Both the position numbers and the translations under genes were made by a program. The notes below the pieces were generated by a model. That model saw only the letters and a program-made list of their open reading frames with translations. It was not told the DNA's origin and did no database searches. Of a stretch of 29,531 nucleotides of DNA, positions 1-11,044 are shown one piece after another. Location: NCBI GenBank assembly GCA_018398765.1, contig JAHBMJ010001581.1:1-29531 (forward strand), given 5' to 3'. The stretch comes from Chromera velia (lineage: Eukaryota > Sar > Chromeraceae). The stretch's first letter is position 1. Each line of letters begins with the position of its first letter.

Positions 1-401
1 TATAAACGTTCCGGCTTCACGGTCAAAGCAGGTGTGTGGAAGCTTGACTGAGAGATGAATGCATGTATAGACAGAGGGGTCGACACGCTCACGGAATTCT
101 ACTGTGTGCGGCCCCGGAAAGCACCTGTGCATACGAATTTGTATTAGATGACTCTTCATGATTCAGATTGCCTAATGCAGACCAGGGAGGGTCATGGCAG
201 GGGTGCATGATCATTGTAGTATCCTGCAGAAACCACGCGGCACCGGCCCTTCTCAAATCTTCATTAGATAACTGTGCACAAGAGACCCGCAAGAATAAAG
301 TTGAGAAAGCAGCAGGCCAGCCTTTCGGAAAACCGATTAAGCCTCGCCGAGCTCATGCAGTCTGACTGAGTTGGTTCTCCTCTCCGGCCCCATTTCTGCC
401 C
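1..401. other. Upstream intergenic sequence, no gene seen
   Basis: Only short open frames on both strands, none with recognisable protein features or consistent splice sites. It probably holds the promoter and 5' UTR of the peptidase gene, but I see no TATA box or other motif I can defend. Confidence 0.5.
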
Positions 402-422
402 ATGATGGGCGTGAGTCCATGA
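402..422 (+). promoter_or_regulatory. Possible uORF overlapping an upstream in-frame ATG
   Basis: Two consecutive ATGs at 402 and 405 open a six-codon frame (MMGVSP) that stops at 420-422. Its TGA overlaps, as ATGA, an ATG at 419 that is in frame with the peptidase ATG at 545 with no stop between. Such stop/start overlaps can couple termination with reinitiation. No transcript start is known, so it is not certain the mRNA reaches this far upstream. Confidence 0.35.
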
Positions 423-544
423 AAACGGCATCCTTCAATAGAACCGTCCCTCCTCGTGCGCCTGCACACTTCTTCGCGCCCTGTGTCTTTTTAGCTTTCT
501 TCTTTGCTTTCACGAAAGCTTTCTCCTTCCCTCGTCTATCACCC
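419..544 (+). other. Possible N-terminal targeting extension of the peptidase
   Basis: If translation starts at 419, 42 residues precede the usual family start. They form a short basic region followed by a very hydrophobic stretch (FFAPCVFLAFFFAF) and then TKAFSFPRLS. This resembles a signal peptide or signal anchor, whereas known family members are cytosolic. The conserved N-terminal helix ([11 protein letters not shown]) begins right after the ATG at 545, so the extension would be an added leader rather than part of the fold. It may simply be 5' UTR that happens to be open. Confidence 0.35.
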
Positions 545-3500
545 ATGGGAGACGAGAGTGCTCGCTTTTTGAAGCTTTACCGTCTCTGCACGGAAGCGGT
601 AGCTCCTATTGACTCGGCAAGGGTATTTCCGGACGGAACGGTGCAGTACACGTGCACACAGGTCAGAGATAATCGAGCATGAGTGGGGAATGTGACGCAG
701 GAATCCGTCAAAATAGATAAACAATTTTTGTCCCCCCACTTTGTATTCCGTCTCCTTTTATGCATGCATGCGAGGCTTTGAAGGAAAGCGCCTCCATCTC
801 CTCCCTCATGCACCCCCACATAATTTGAGTGTTCATGCAGACGTGTGATCTGAAGAAGGTGAAATGGGCACACACGCCGACGGGAACCGGCCCGTCTACG
901 TCTCTTCCACCGGATGCGTTGACTGTGCACTCGTCTGACGGTGAGGAGACGGAGACTGCTCGTTTGCTTGTTTGTTTGTCTCGGTCTCTCCGGTTCTGTC
1001 TTTGCATTGGTTTTCTTTGTTTCTTTTTATGGCGTCTCTTTCTACCTGTACCCTTCCCACACGCGGGCTCTCCGGCGCTGCATAAAGCCCATCAAGACAC
1101 AGAGAGGCAGACAGAACGGGTATTTTCGCCAGGCAGCGAGTTCATCTACCGTCTCGCTCTCTCCCTCTCAAACGTCTCCTTCAAATGTTTTTTGTTTCTC
1201 GCCACAGATTCACAGCGAGTACACCTGTCTGAGCGTAGGATGCCGAAAGCTCTTTCTTTCTTTCTTGCGTCCCTGCAGGAAGCTTCTCAGTCGTTCTTGC
1301 GAATGCCCTCAAGGACAAAGATGCTGGAGCCCCGGGTGCCACTCCACTGCCTTCCCAGCCCAAGGCGGGAACATTGACTGTGCACGCAAAGTCTGGCCTC
1401 GTTCTCAGACGCGTCGATCTCTCGAAAGTCTCCAGAGGGGGAGACGGGAGCTCGGAAAAAGAAAAGGAGAAAGGAAAACCAGGGGGGAGCATTCACGCAC
1501 AGTTCACCCCCCGTCTCTACGGGGGCGCCTCTCTCGATCCCGCTGGCCGCCTGCTCGTGTACGCAGCAGAGAGGGCCCGGCCGGTGACGTCTGCTTTCAG
1601 TGAGGGCAACGGGAAGGGCAAGGAAGACACCTTGGTGGGGGGCCAATTTGACTCTGACCTGGGAGGGGGGGGTGCAGACTGGGGTGAGCAGTTAGTGGGT
1701 TTTGCAACAGGACGTCTGTTTGTTGCCAATTTGGGCGCGTCTGAATCATCTGAGGAGAAATTCGTTGAGGAGGTGAAGGTGAAAATGGAGACTGTGGGGA
1801 AGGAGGGAGAGACTTGGTCATTTGAGCGGCCGTCCTGGGTTTCTACTGGAAAGGATGAGGGAGGCGTGGAGGGCCTCGTGTGCTGTGCCCGTGCGACCTC
1901 TCCCTGGCGACTTGGACTGATCTATTGCATGAACAGGCGGAGCAAGGTGGGGGTGCTGGCTGTCTAGACATTATGGAAGTCGGTTCATTATGAGCAAGTT
2001 GATCGACACCATGGATGAGTGTGTAAGATGAACAGGGGAAGGAAGAGGGAAACAGAAGGAAGGAAAGGACAGGAACAGGATATGAGCGACTGCGAATTGA
2101 TGAAGGCATATTTTGTTGCCTTTCGGCAGTGTGTGTACATCAGTTTCTTCATTCTTTTGGATCAAAGCTGTCGATTCTCAAAGGCACGTAATCTCTCCAC
2201 CCTCTCTCCCCCCCCGCAATCCAGCTGTGCCTTTTTCTTCCCTGACTTCATTCGTTCTTGTCGTTTCGTTTCTTAGCCGCTTGAATCGCATTATGTGTAT
2301 CTGGATGTTTTTTGGATTTGTTTTCTTTTTGCGTTCTGATGCCTCTTTCTTTCTTTCTGTGCAGATTCTTTTCATCCCATGGGGGGGGTCCGAAGGTTCT
2401 CCTGATGAAGAGAGAAGTGCGGTGACGGTGTCAGAGGAGTCAACAGATTGGGCTGCGTGGTCCCCTGTCGTGTTCCGTCGAGACGGCAAGGTCTTCTGTG
2501 TGTATCTTTCTGTAGACTCGGGAGAAAACAGAAAACCACACCATGCCTGCTCTCGTGTTGTGGAGAGGGAGCTGATTCCTCCCTCTGCTTCGAGTCAGGA
2601 ATGGACAGTTGGGGTGAGTGGGCCCTGCAGTGACAAACTGACTTTGAAGCTTTGTGTGTTTGGTTGTGGGGGTTTCTTTTTTTCTTTCTGTCTGCATTTC
2701 CTTCCGAAATTAGACGAAACGTCAGATCGCCGGAATATTCCCTCACCAATTCTTCGTCCATTTGGACTGAAAGTTTGCACTTTCCTGTTTGGTCATTTCG
2801 ATAGGAATCCACACGTGAGTGGTGTCTTTGACTCTTACTGACACCGAGGTCGTTGCTCTTGTACACACCATTTTCAATTTTCTCCTCCCACACAATCCGC
2901 ATCCATGCATTGCACAGATCGATCTGCGTACCTGCAGGCCCGGAGGGTGGTCGTCGACATCTTCGGAAGCGCTGAGGACCCAGAGGGAGGGGGCAAGGGG
3001 AGTGATGGAGAGACGTCGAAGTATGGAAAGGAGAGCAGAGGGGTGTACTCGGAGTCACTGCCAGAGAGATGCGTGTGAGTGGAGCTTGGAAGAAGAACAT
3101 CGATCGTTGTGTTGCATTGTGTGTGGCCTTTTTTGCATTGGATGCTTGGAAGTGAGAGAAGGCTCCAGATCTCAGGCCTCTTCTTCTTCTTTCTTTTGTT
3201 TTTTTCGATTCCGATTGTTTTTGTGAGAAAAAAAGGAGATTGAGTGAGTGAATGGGAATCGATTTGTTGTCTCGACGTAGAACGTCATAGCTCCTGAGTG
3301 CACTTCTGCATGTCTTTGGAGGAAGGAAGGTGGTCGTCTTCCAGTCTGCAACTCTGCCTTTCTCGCAATCAGTGTGTGTGTGTGTGTGTGTGTGTTTGTG
3401 TCTTTGTTTGTGCCTGGTCTTTCGTCGTCTTGTTTGCAGGTCGGCTGATGGGCGGTTTCTCTTCCTGAATAGTGCCAGTGGGCCCTTCCCTGTTGTCCTC

Positions 3501-6500
3501 TGCGTGAATCTGCTTTCTGGGACCGTCAGCGTCTGCCCCTCGCCGGCTTTGAAAAATGGAGGCAAAAGGGGGGCGTCCGAGCTCCTCGATCTCTGTGCAG
3601 ACGGCGGGACTGCTCTGTCAGTCAAGAGATGGGGGGGAGGGAGGGTGAGGGGGTGGTGAGAGAAGGTACTGGATATTCTCATCAGAAAGCACATGCAGGG
3701 TGGAGAAAAAAGAGTGAACCTGAAAGAAAAAGGCAGTCGGTGAACGACAGGCAACGCGTGTGTGCACCAACTGCCTCTAGCTCCCACGTGTCCGCGCCTT
3801 TTGGCTGTAACTATCTCTCTCTCTCCTCTCTCCCTCTCTCTGCATCTGTTTCTGTCTGTCTAGTGCTGCCCCTTTTTCTCTCTTTCTTTTTCCTCTTCGC
3901 CCCCCCCCCTTGTGTGTGTGTGTGTGTGTGTGTGTCTATCTGTCCGTGCAGGGTGACCAGTCACTCGCCTTCCAGTCCACCCACTCTCCACATAGTCAAG
4001 CTGGAAGAACTGACGAAGGCAAACCAAGACGAAGAGGCAAAACCCGAAAAGTCCTTTGACCCTTCAGGGGTTCCCCTAGAGCTGCAGGATTTGGTCAGCC
4101 TCCATTTGAATTAAGTGGCGTCTGCCGGGTGTCTTTTTCGTTCTTTTCGTGCTGCATTCTTCCACTTGCATCCCCCCCCCCTCCCTCCCTGTCTCAATCT
4201 GCCACCGAGCAGGGAGAGACTTCGGAGCGGGCATTCAAGGAGGAGTTGTGAGGGTCTTTCTTTGTGTGGTCGCCGCAAGGGGGGAACGACAAGTGAAAAG
4301 TGTATCATAATTTCTCGTCCTTTTTTATTGCGTGATATTCACCATGAATGCAGGCGCCTGATCGCAAGAGAGCGACAGAGATCTTTGAAAGTCTCGAATG
4401 GTCTCAGTGGGGAAGACACTGGTTCCTGAAGCCTTCTGATCGCACATTTGAGGTCGGCAGGCAACCTTTCGGTAGGAGTTGGGGGCATTCACTGTTGAGT
4501 GAGTTCATTTGTCCTTAGTTAGGCTGTCCTTAGCCAGCTGTCTTACTGCACGGTGGAGAGGGGCAGAAGAAAAGAGACGGCAGACTTCTTACTGACTGAT
4601 GAACGTGTGCGGTTGGTTCTGTGTGCGCGCAGTTGAGCGGCGTCTCCTCGACAGCAGAAAAGGGCAAGGGGCCCCTCCCTGTTCTCTTCTGGATCCACGG
4701 AGGACCCCATGGCAGTACTCCTGTTGGATTCAGCTCCGTTCTCGCCTTTCTCGCAAGCGCGGGTGGGTCCGTTTGCCGGCCTGTGAGAGAGAAAACGAGT
4801 CGAGATTATGAAATCCTTCTTCCTCGCTCTCCCTCCCCCCCCGCCCTCTCTCTCTGTTTCCGTGCCGCGACTGTGCGTGCGTCTGTATGTGTATGTGTAT
4901 GTGTGCGTGTGTGTGTTTTCCTCAACAGGAGACCCCTCTTTCCCAAGCGTCACTCCTTCGCCCTGGAATATTCAAATGAATGAGTCAGCTGCAGACAAGA
5001 AAGAAGCGACACAGTAAGTGCGAAGGCGTTCCAAAATTCACCCGAGGCTTGGGTTCCCTTTGCAGATGCAGCCTCTCAGGGACTCCCTGGTTTTTTGACC
5101 GGTCTTTCCTGGACTTTCATGTGTTTGTCTTGTCTGTCCTTCTGTTTCTGCGCTCCTCAGGCTTTTGCGTTCTTTCTGTGAACTTTCGGGGTTCTCGGGG
5201 ATACGGCCAGAGGGAACTCTTGTCGCTGCTTGGTGAGTGGACATCCACGCATGGTGGTGTGGTGTGTGTGTGTGTGTGTGTGTATATGAATGATTCGCCG
5301 CTCGTCAAGTTGAATTCCTGCCTTCAAAAGAAAACGAATTCTTTTCTCTCCTTCCTTCCTTCCTTCCTTCCTTCCTTGATCGATCGAGGATATCCGAGTG
5401 CCAGAATGCAAGCAAGGACTAACGATCGGTTTGCTCTGTGTCTGCAAAAAGACTGGGCGGGCTGCCTCTCTTTGGAGGCATCAAGTACGCTTGCATCTCT
5501 CTGTTGTCCTGCTTGAAATATCAACCAACAGTTGTGTCTTTCTCCTTCTGATTTGACTGATCCTTCCTTTCTTCTTGATCGATCCTGTTGTCCGTCCGTG
5601 TGCGCAGGAAAGGCAGGACGGCAGGACGTCGACGACTGCACTCGCTGTCTGAAGCTTTTCCTCGAAGAAAAGTCAGGGGAGGGGCAAGCCGGGTGCTGCG
5701 GTTTTGGGGCGAATCAATGTGGACTGAAGTATGGCGCTTGTGTGTGTGCGTGTGTGTGTGTATGTGTGTGTGCGCGCGCGCGCGCGCGTGTGTGTGTGTG
5801 TGTCAATGTGCGTTCACGTGCGCGCGGGGACACGCGCGTAGCGAAGTGATACAGAGGAGGCTCGAGCAGTCTATTTGGGTTAAATCTCCCTTCCCCTTTT
5901 CCTGCCTGATTCTTTGAATTCTGTGTGGCCGACTGCCTGCAGAGGTTCCGAGGTCGACGGGTCAAGAGCTGTCGTCACGGGGGGGTCGCACGGAGGCTTC
6001 CTGACGTTGCACCTGATTGGACAGGTAAGTGTTGAAGGTTTTTGGTGTTTTGTGTGGTGCAGTGGAAGGCCGCTTGCTATTTTTGCGTGAGCAATTTGTG
6101 GTAAGGACCGAGGACAGAGCTCTGTTGAGAGGCCAGCAAAAGTTGTCCCGTAGAGCGTGATTCTCCGATTGAACAAGAAATTTGCCGGCCGAACAGAGAG
6201 ATATTTGGGGCAGGCGTTGGAGTTTTGGGACTTTCGCGAAATATCTTTTGATTCTGTACGAAACTCCTTCCTCGTCATAATTCAACGTCTCTTCCGAGCA
6301 ACTTGCAGAATGTTGCAGAGTGCAGAGCCGCCACGTATCTTTTCCCAGCTCTTTACCCCCTGGCTTTCCCTTTCTTAAATTGAATCAATGTGCATGCTGG
6401 CATTTGTGCAGCATCCGGAGTTGTTCAAAGCCGCGAGTGTACGGAATCCTGTTGCAAGCATCTCGTCGATGATCGGAGTTTCCGATATTCCAGGTAGGTA

Positions 6501-6688
6501 GGCAAGCAAGCCCTTTCCTTCCTGCCTACTCACTCACTCACTTGATCACTGACAGGGGTGCTCAAACAGTCCCTCTTAATCAGTCTGTCAGTCAGTCCAA
6601 TGAAGCGACGAGTCACGTAGTCAAAGAAGGAAGGACCAACACAATCGTGGTAGCACAGAGCGCCGAATGAGTGACATGAAGGTTCCCT

Positions 6689-6720
<32 letters not shown>

Positions 6721-7967
6721 TCAGTCGATTTCTTGATTGTGATCTATTTGCACAATTTTCCTCTTGAAGTGGCTTTCTCTGCTTCTCTTACCTTCCGTGT
6801 GTGCACAGTTCTTCAAAGTTCCTTCTTCCCCTTTGTAGTGCCTGGCGAGTCCCGTGAAATGAATCTTGCGTGTCTGCTCGCTCAGATTGGGTCTTTGCAG
6901 AGGCCTCAAATGAAGAATTCGACTTTCAGGTGAGAAGATATGGTTGGGGTATTTGAAAGGGCCAGCAACTTAAGCACCAAGCACAGAAAGATTGACTCGT
7001 CTACAAGACACCAATGACCAGCCTCCTCACCTATCCGTGTATCCGTGAGTGCAGATGCCTCGGACTTGGGTGGGGTCGGAGGAAAGAAACCTGCCTGACA
7101 CACTATCCCTTTTTGGTTCTTCTTCGTTGCTTTTCTTGTTCCATCCAGCCACTGCATGAGCTCTCATTCTTCAACTGCCAGGTCATTTCTGACCGTTCGC
7201 CTTTCCACCTGCCGGCCTGTCTGTCTCTCCGCATCCATTTGCCTGCATGCCGATTGATCGATCGATCTTGCAGAAGCGCTTCTTTCTTTCTCTTGTGCCT
7301 GCCTGCCTGCCTGCAGGTCCCGACAGAAACGAATGTCCTTCAATTCAGACGCGCCTCCCCTCTTCAGTATGTCCATCAAGTGAAGACGCCCCTCATCGTC
7401 GCAATCGGACAGAGAGACATCCGGGTGGGTGAGGAGACATCTGGGGGAAATAAATTAAGAGACAAAACAAATGAATGGCCGGACTGTTGGAAATTCCTTC
7501 CAGTGATCGACGCTGTTGATTTGAAAGTTCCTTCCCGCGTTGCCTGTCACTTGTTCTTTTTCTATCCCTCCTTCCTTCCTTCCTTGCTTCCTTCCCGGTT
7601 GCCATTCTCTGCGCATCTTCATGCCGGTGCGATGCAGACCAAGTGATCTTCTCAGTATCTGCCTGCCTGCCTGCCTCCCTGCCTGCTTGTAGGTTCCTCC
7701 GAGCAACGGCAGAGACTACTTCCAATATATGCGAGCGCAGACAAGTCAGCCTGTCAGAGGGCGTGTGCGGCGGTTGTGGGGAAGAGGATGGTCAGAGCAC
7801 TGAAGCAAATGAAGGATGCCGTCATGGCAACTAAGGATGCTTGAAATGAATGTGCGGATGCATGTGAGAAGGAAGGAGAGTCCATGCCAGCTTCAAAGTT
7901 CTTTAATTCTTTCTGTGAGATGATGAATTGACGTTTTCTTTTCATTCCTGCATGCAGCCGAAAAACG

Positions 7968-7999
<32 letters not shown>

Positions 8000-8311
8000 C
8001 TTTAACATTATCCACGTACGTAACGAATGAACAAATATACATTGTCCACTTAGCGAATGAACAAACATACAAACAATCGAAGGCAAGAAAGACGAAGGCA
8101 TCAATGCACAAGTAAAGCACGTCTATTTCTGCAGAAACCGCATGCCGATTGCTCACGTACCCCGACAATGGTCCGTCTCTCTGTCCGTCCGTTTCAACAT
8201 AAATGTGTCTCTTCGTGTGTGTGCGTGCGTGCGTGCGTGCGTGTGTGTGTGCGTGCGTGCGTGCGTGCGTGTGTGTGTGCGTGTGTGCGTGCGTGCGTGT
8301 GTGTGTGCGTG

Positions 8312-8372
<61 letters not shown>

Positions 8373-9004
8373 ATGCCCATCTCTCCTCGTGCACTGTTTG
8401 TGTTGTCCTGTTTCCTTATTCCAAACGACAATGTCCTCTCTTTGGGCTTCGCCCCTCACTTCTCTTTGGGCTCTTTTTCTCTGGCTGTCCAAGTGGTCTG
8501 CAATGCATGTATGCCCTTTCGCCCTTTGACGGTTTGCCCTCGTTGCCTTGCTCTTGACGCCTCACCTCATCAACGTAAAAGCTTCCCTCCCTACACGGCA
8601 TCTCACCCCTTTCCCGCCTTCGTGTCTAATCAATTTTCTGTCGAGACAGCGGTAATCGACCTGCCTGAATTGCTGTATCGTCCCGAGGGGGGGAGCTCGA
8701 AGGGATCGATCATCAATGAAGAAGAAGTACAAAAAGAAAGCGAGAAAGGAACGAAAGGAGGAAGGACAAAAAGAACAGAAGAGCGAGCGCAAAAATGGAT
8801 GAAGGAATGCAGGGAAGACAGGGCAGTGAGGGGGGTGTGACGATTAGCAAGGTCAGCGTTTTTCCGGCTCTCTTATGCTCCTTTTTTGCCGACCTCCTTA
8901 GCTGCCTGTGTGCCTGGCTGGTTGCAGACCATCCAATCGCCAACCCGGACGCTTCTCTGGACTACTGGATGAATTCCCTTTGTTGGTTCAACCGGTATCT
9001 TTGA
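545..9004 (+). CDS. APEH: Acylaminoacyl-peptidase (acylamino-acid-releasing enzyme, S9C family), 18 exons
   Basis: Serine peptidase that releases N-acylated residues from short acylated peptides; the family is normally cytosolic. Exons: 545-661, 841-940, 1279-1946, 2365-2613, 2938-3074, 3440-3616, 3952-4093, 4354-4452, 4633-4762, 5161-5232, 5608-5671, 5943-6024, 6412-6493, 6886-6929, 7317-7424, 7693-7762, 8135-8170, 8928-9004. Phases agree throughout and sum to 817 codons plus TGA; human APEH has about 732 residues. Propeller landmarks: ADWGEQ and the segment [13 protein letters not shown] (exon 3), RSADGRF-like blade (exon 6), SPPTL (exon 7). Hydrolase landmarks: HGGPH at about 585-589 (oxyanion region), [15 protein letters not shown] with Ser667 (codon 5986-5988), RNPV, Asp755 in GQRDIR, His794 in DNDHPI. 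The family relation is strong. Least certain are the exon 8 donor (GTCGGC at 4453; GTAGGA at 4472 breaks phase) and the 36-nt exon 17. The start at 545 matches the family N terminus; 419 is an in-frame alternative. Confidence 0.93.
3372..3395 (+). repeat. (GT)n microsatellite in peptidase intron 5
   Basis: Twelve perfect GT units, about 45 bases before the acceptor at 3439. Intronic; no coding role. Confidence 0.95.
3911..3935 (+). repeat. (TG)n microsatellite in peptidase intron 6
   Basis: TG dinucleotides following a C homopolymer, ending about 16 bases before the acceptor AG at 3950-3951; sits where a polypyrimidine tract is expected. Confidence 0.95.
5262..5283 (+). repeat. (GT)n microsatellite in peptidase intron 10
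   Basis: GT units ending in TATATG, shortly after the donor at 5233. Confidence 0.9.
5350..5377 (+). repeat. (TTCC)n microsatellite in peptidase intron 10
   Basis: Seven CTTC/TTCC units on the sense strand, followed by a GATCGATCGA run. Intronic. Confidence 0.9.
5739..5803 (+). repeat. Alternating TG/CG tract in peptidase intron 11
   Basis: About 65 bases of nearly unbroken alternating purine/pyrimidine, with a (CG)n core flanked by (TG)n on both sides. Such tracts can adopt left-handed Z-DNA. It lies within the intron just before the catalytic-serine exon. Confidence 0.9.
6687..6723 (+). repeat. (CTTT)n microsatellite in peptidase intron 13
   Basis: Perfect CTTT units on the sense strand, intronic. 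Confidence 0.9.
7657..7690 (+). repeat. (CTGC)n tract abutting the exon 16 acceptor
   Basis: TGCC/CTGC units run to the acceptor TTGTAG at 7692. A similar CCTG run precedes the exon 15 acceptor at 7316, so the short repeat seems to supply the pyrimidine tract in both. Confidence 0.8.
7968..7995 (+). repeat. (CT)n microsatellite in peptidase intron 16
   Basis: CT dinucleotides on the sense strand followed by TTTTTC; intronic. Confidence 0.9.
8214..8374 (+). repeat. 160-bp GT/GTGC minisatellite in the last peptidase intron
   Basis: Blocks of GTGCGTGC and GTGTGT alternate for about 160 bases right after the donor at 8171. Nearly every step is purine-pyrimidine alternating, so it is a strong Z-DNA candidate. 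Long His/Thr and Val/Cys open frames here are artefacts of the repeat. This intron (757 bases) is the longest of the gene. Confidence 0.95.
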
Positions 9005-9372
9005 TTCAGGCCAGGTTCATCCGGCCATCGATCTTTTTTCATCACCTCCTAGATCATCTCTGTAATTTTTGCTCATTTTGCTCTCGGCCCACTGTCCCCC
9101 GAGGGCACGACGGAAGGAAGGAAGGATGGAATGAAAGAACCATGAAGAGAAAGAGAGAGAGGGAGAGCGCGATAGTGTTAAGGTAGGAAACGGTTCAGTA
9201 TAAAATAGCGAAAGAAAGAAGGAAGAAAGAAAGAAAAATCGAAAGAAAGAAAGATCGAATCAAAGCTAGGACAGGAGTACATAGGAATCAATGGGAAAGA
9301 CAGGAGCAAAAAATAGTTGTATTCGACACTAGAGTCGACATTCTTCCTTCTTGCAGTTATCCAACAAAACTT

Positions 9373-9382
9373 CTAGGCGTGG

Positions 9383-9417
<35 letters not shown>

Positions 9418-9591
9418 CTATATATTCATTCATTCATTCATTCATTCATTCATATATTTTTTGAACGAGGATATAATTTATATAGATATATTTAAAAATA
9501 TATTGCCTCTGTGTCTTATTTCACTTCAATACTATCCATGCTAGTTTGGACAAGAATATAATATATATATTTATATAGAATCCACGCTTAG
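9373..9591. mobile_element. MITE-like element, about 20-bp inverted ends and near-perfect 8-bp TSD
   Basis: The left end (CTAGGCGTGGATT, then ATATATA) and the reverse complement of the right end (CTAAGCGTGGATT, then CTATATA) agree at 18 of 20 positions. The element is flanked by CAAAACTT (9365-9372) and CAAAACTC (9592-9599), an 8-bp duplication with one mismatch. The interior is a TA array, a CATT array and AT-rich filler with no ORF. Length, inverted ends and 8-bp duplication fit a non-autonomous DNA transposon, most like the hAT group; that family name is inference. Confidence 0.65.
9385..9453 (+). repeat. (TA)n followed by (CATT)n
   Basis: About 30 bases of TA repeats, a short spacer, then seven CATT units, all inside the 219-bp inverted-repeat element. 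Confidence 0.95.
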
Positions 9592-11044
9592 CAAAACTCT
9601 ACTATTATTTACTACATTGTCATTAGTCAAATTTTTCTTAGACAAAAAAAAGAGAGAAGTATCGTCTGTATCGAATTTTCTCCATCTTAAATCTATTTGG
9701 GACTTTTAACTATTTTGATTGCATGACTATCAACTGAAAGGAGTTAGCGACTTTAAGAAAACCTTCAAGAATGCAAAAAGGCCTGTCAAACTATAAGGTG
9801 GGTCTAAGCTAGTCTGAGCAGGTCTGAGTGGTCCACTAGTTTTTACTAGTTTTAATCACTTCAATTATAGAAGGTGTAAAGTCTGTTTTCTTGGTCTGCT
9901 TTAGATTTATGTTCTAGATTCATCATTATTTATCTATTTATCTAAATTCAGTAAATTTCTTTGAATGATAACTTTTGGTGACTTTTGGGGAACAGAAAAT
10001 TTCTGCTAGGCTAGCAGCCCCAGGCTCACTGCCTAGTATGAAGAGATCTTATCTTGTCTTAACTTATCATAGGTCTGTCAGTCCTGAGTACTTCTGATTC
10101 TCTCTATTCAATCGCATCGATCTGACTCCAATCTCACTGATCTGATTTAATTCATTACTGCATGCGTATTTCCAATTGTACGTATTAATTAATTCTCTCA
10201 ATTAATTAATCTGACCGTCATATAGTATTGTGCGCGACTCCATATGTTGTTTACTTGCTTTGCTTGCGGCGCACGGCCCTGCCTGACACCGCACTATGGC
10301 CCCTGGCTGTTCGATACCCAGCTGTGCATAAATGGGCATAAACATTTTCTGAACCTGGGGGAACTCATGATTGAGCATTGAATTTAAATTCTAGAGTTTA
10401 GACTGAACCAAAATTAAATTTGATTGAAATTAAGAAAAGAATTTTTTCAATTTTATAGCGGAACCATCGGACAAACTAAGCTAGATCCACCCTTCATTAT
10501 GGGCCTCATATATGGGAACGCAGCATGCATAACAAAAACCTTGATCACTCCTTCAAGGCCTCAGTGCCGCCTCACAAGGCCTACTTTTGTAACCTTCTGT
10601 TTTAGAAGTGTTTTCGAAGAGTTTCGGTTGTCGCGTATGTATGCGTGTCCCGGATTGAAACTGACGCACGCAGATGCATTTCCCGGTCCGAATCCCGGAA
10701 ATAGAGCTGAGAGGGCGCTTAACACAACATAGTGAGGCGAGAACGTAGTTAATTTCGCTTAATTTACGGGCCATTCGCACGGAGTGCGTGAGATGATCTG
10801 CATGGATTCAAACCCAAGGATCTATCGATCTGAATCTGAATCTCTGAGTCTACCGATACGCAGTTGCAACAGAAAACGCGTTGCCTCTTCGCTGTCCTGT
10901 TCCTTCGTCATCCTTCGTCCACCTTCCTTATGGAAAATTGCTTCCCACTTTCTTTCTGTTGAGTGGTCGTAGTCAGCTGTCCTTGTCCTTTTTAGTGTCC
11001 TTGTCGCTGTAACGTTCGCCTGTTGCTTCCGGAGAGTCCCCGAA

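Larger units (their letters stand above)
9005..11044. other. Gene-free, AT-rich island
   Basis: About 2 kb without a supportable exon. From about 9180 the sequence turns AT-rich, unlike the flanking genes, with TA and CATT microsatellites, a 219-bp inverted-repeat element (9373-9591) and many short palindromes such as the paired ATTAATTAAT near 10185-10211. The last few hundred bases (about 10850 on) return to genic composition and probably contain the promoter and 5' UTR of the next gene. Confidence 0.7.

Noticed and set aside
1207-1278. Alternative acceptor CCACAG at 1206 for peptidase exon 3
   Set aside because: The acceptor at 1278 joins exon 2 in phase and gives the family-like [13 protein letters not shown]; the earlier one does not.
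2372-3787. 471-codon minus-strand ORF
   Set aside because: It overlaps three homology-supported plus-strand peptidase exons; low-complexity Thr/His and Pro/Ser content and no family features.
5440-5516. Possible peptidase exon around [12 protein letters not shown]
   Set aside because: Exons 10 and 11 join directly in phase 1 and match the family without it.
8153-8492. His/Thr-rich and Val/Cys-rich ORFs
   Set aside because: Translations of the GT/GTGC microsatellite within an intron.
10680-10700. tRNA-like B-box (GGTCCGAATCCC)
   Set aside because: No matching A box, acceptor stem or cloverleaf can be formed around it; at most a SINE remnant.
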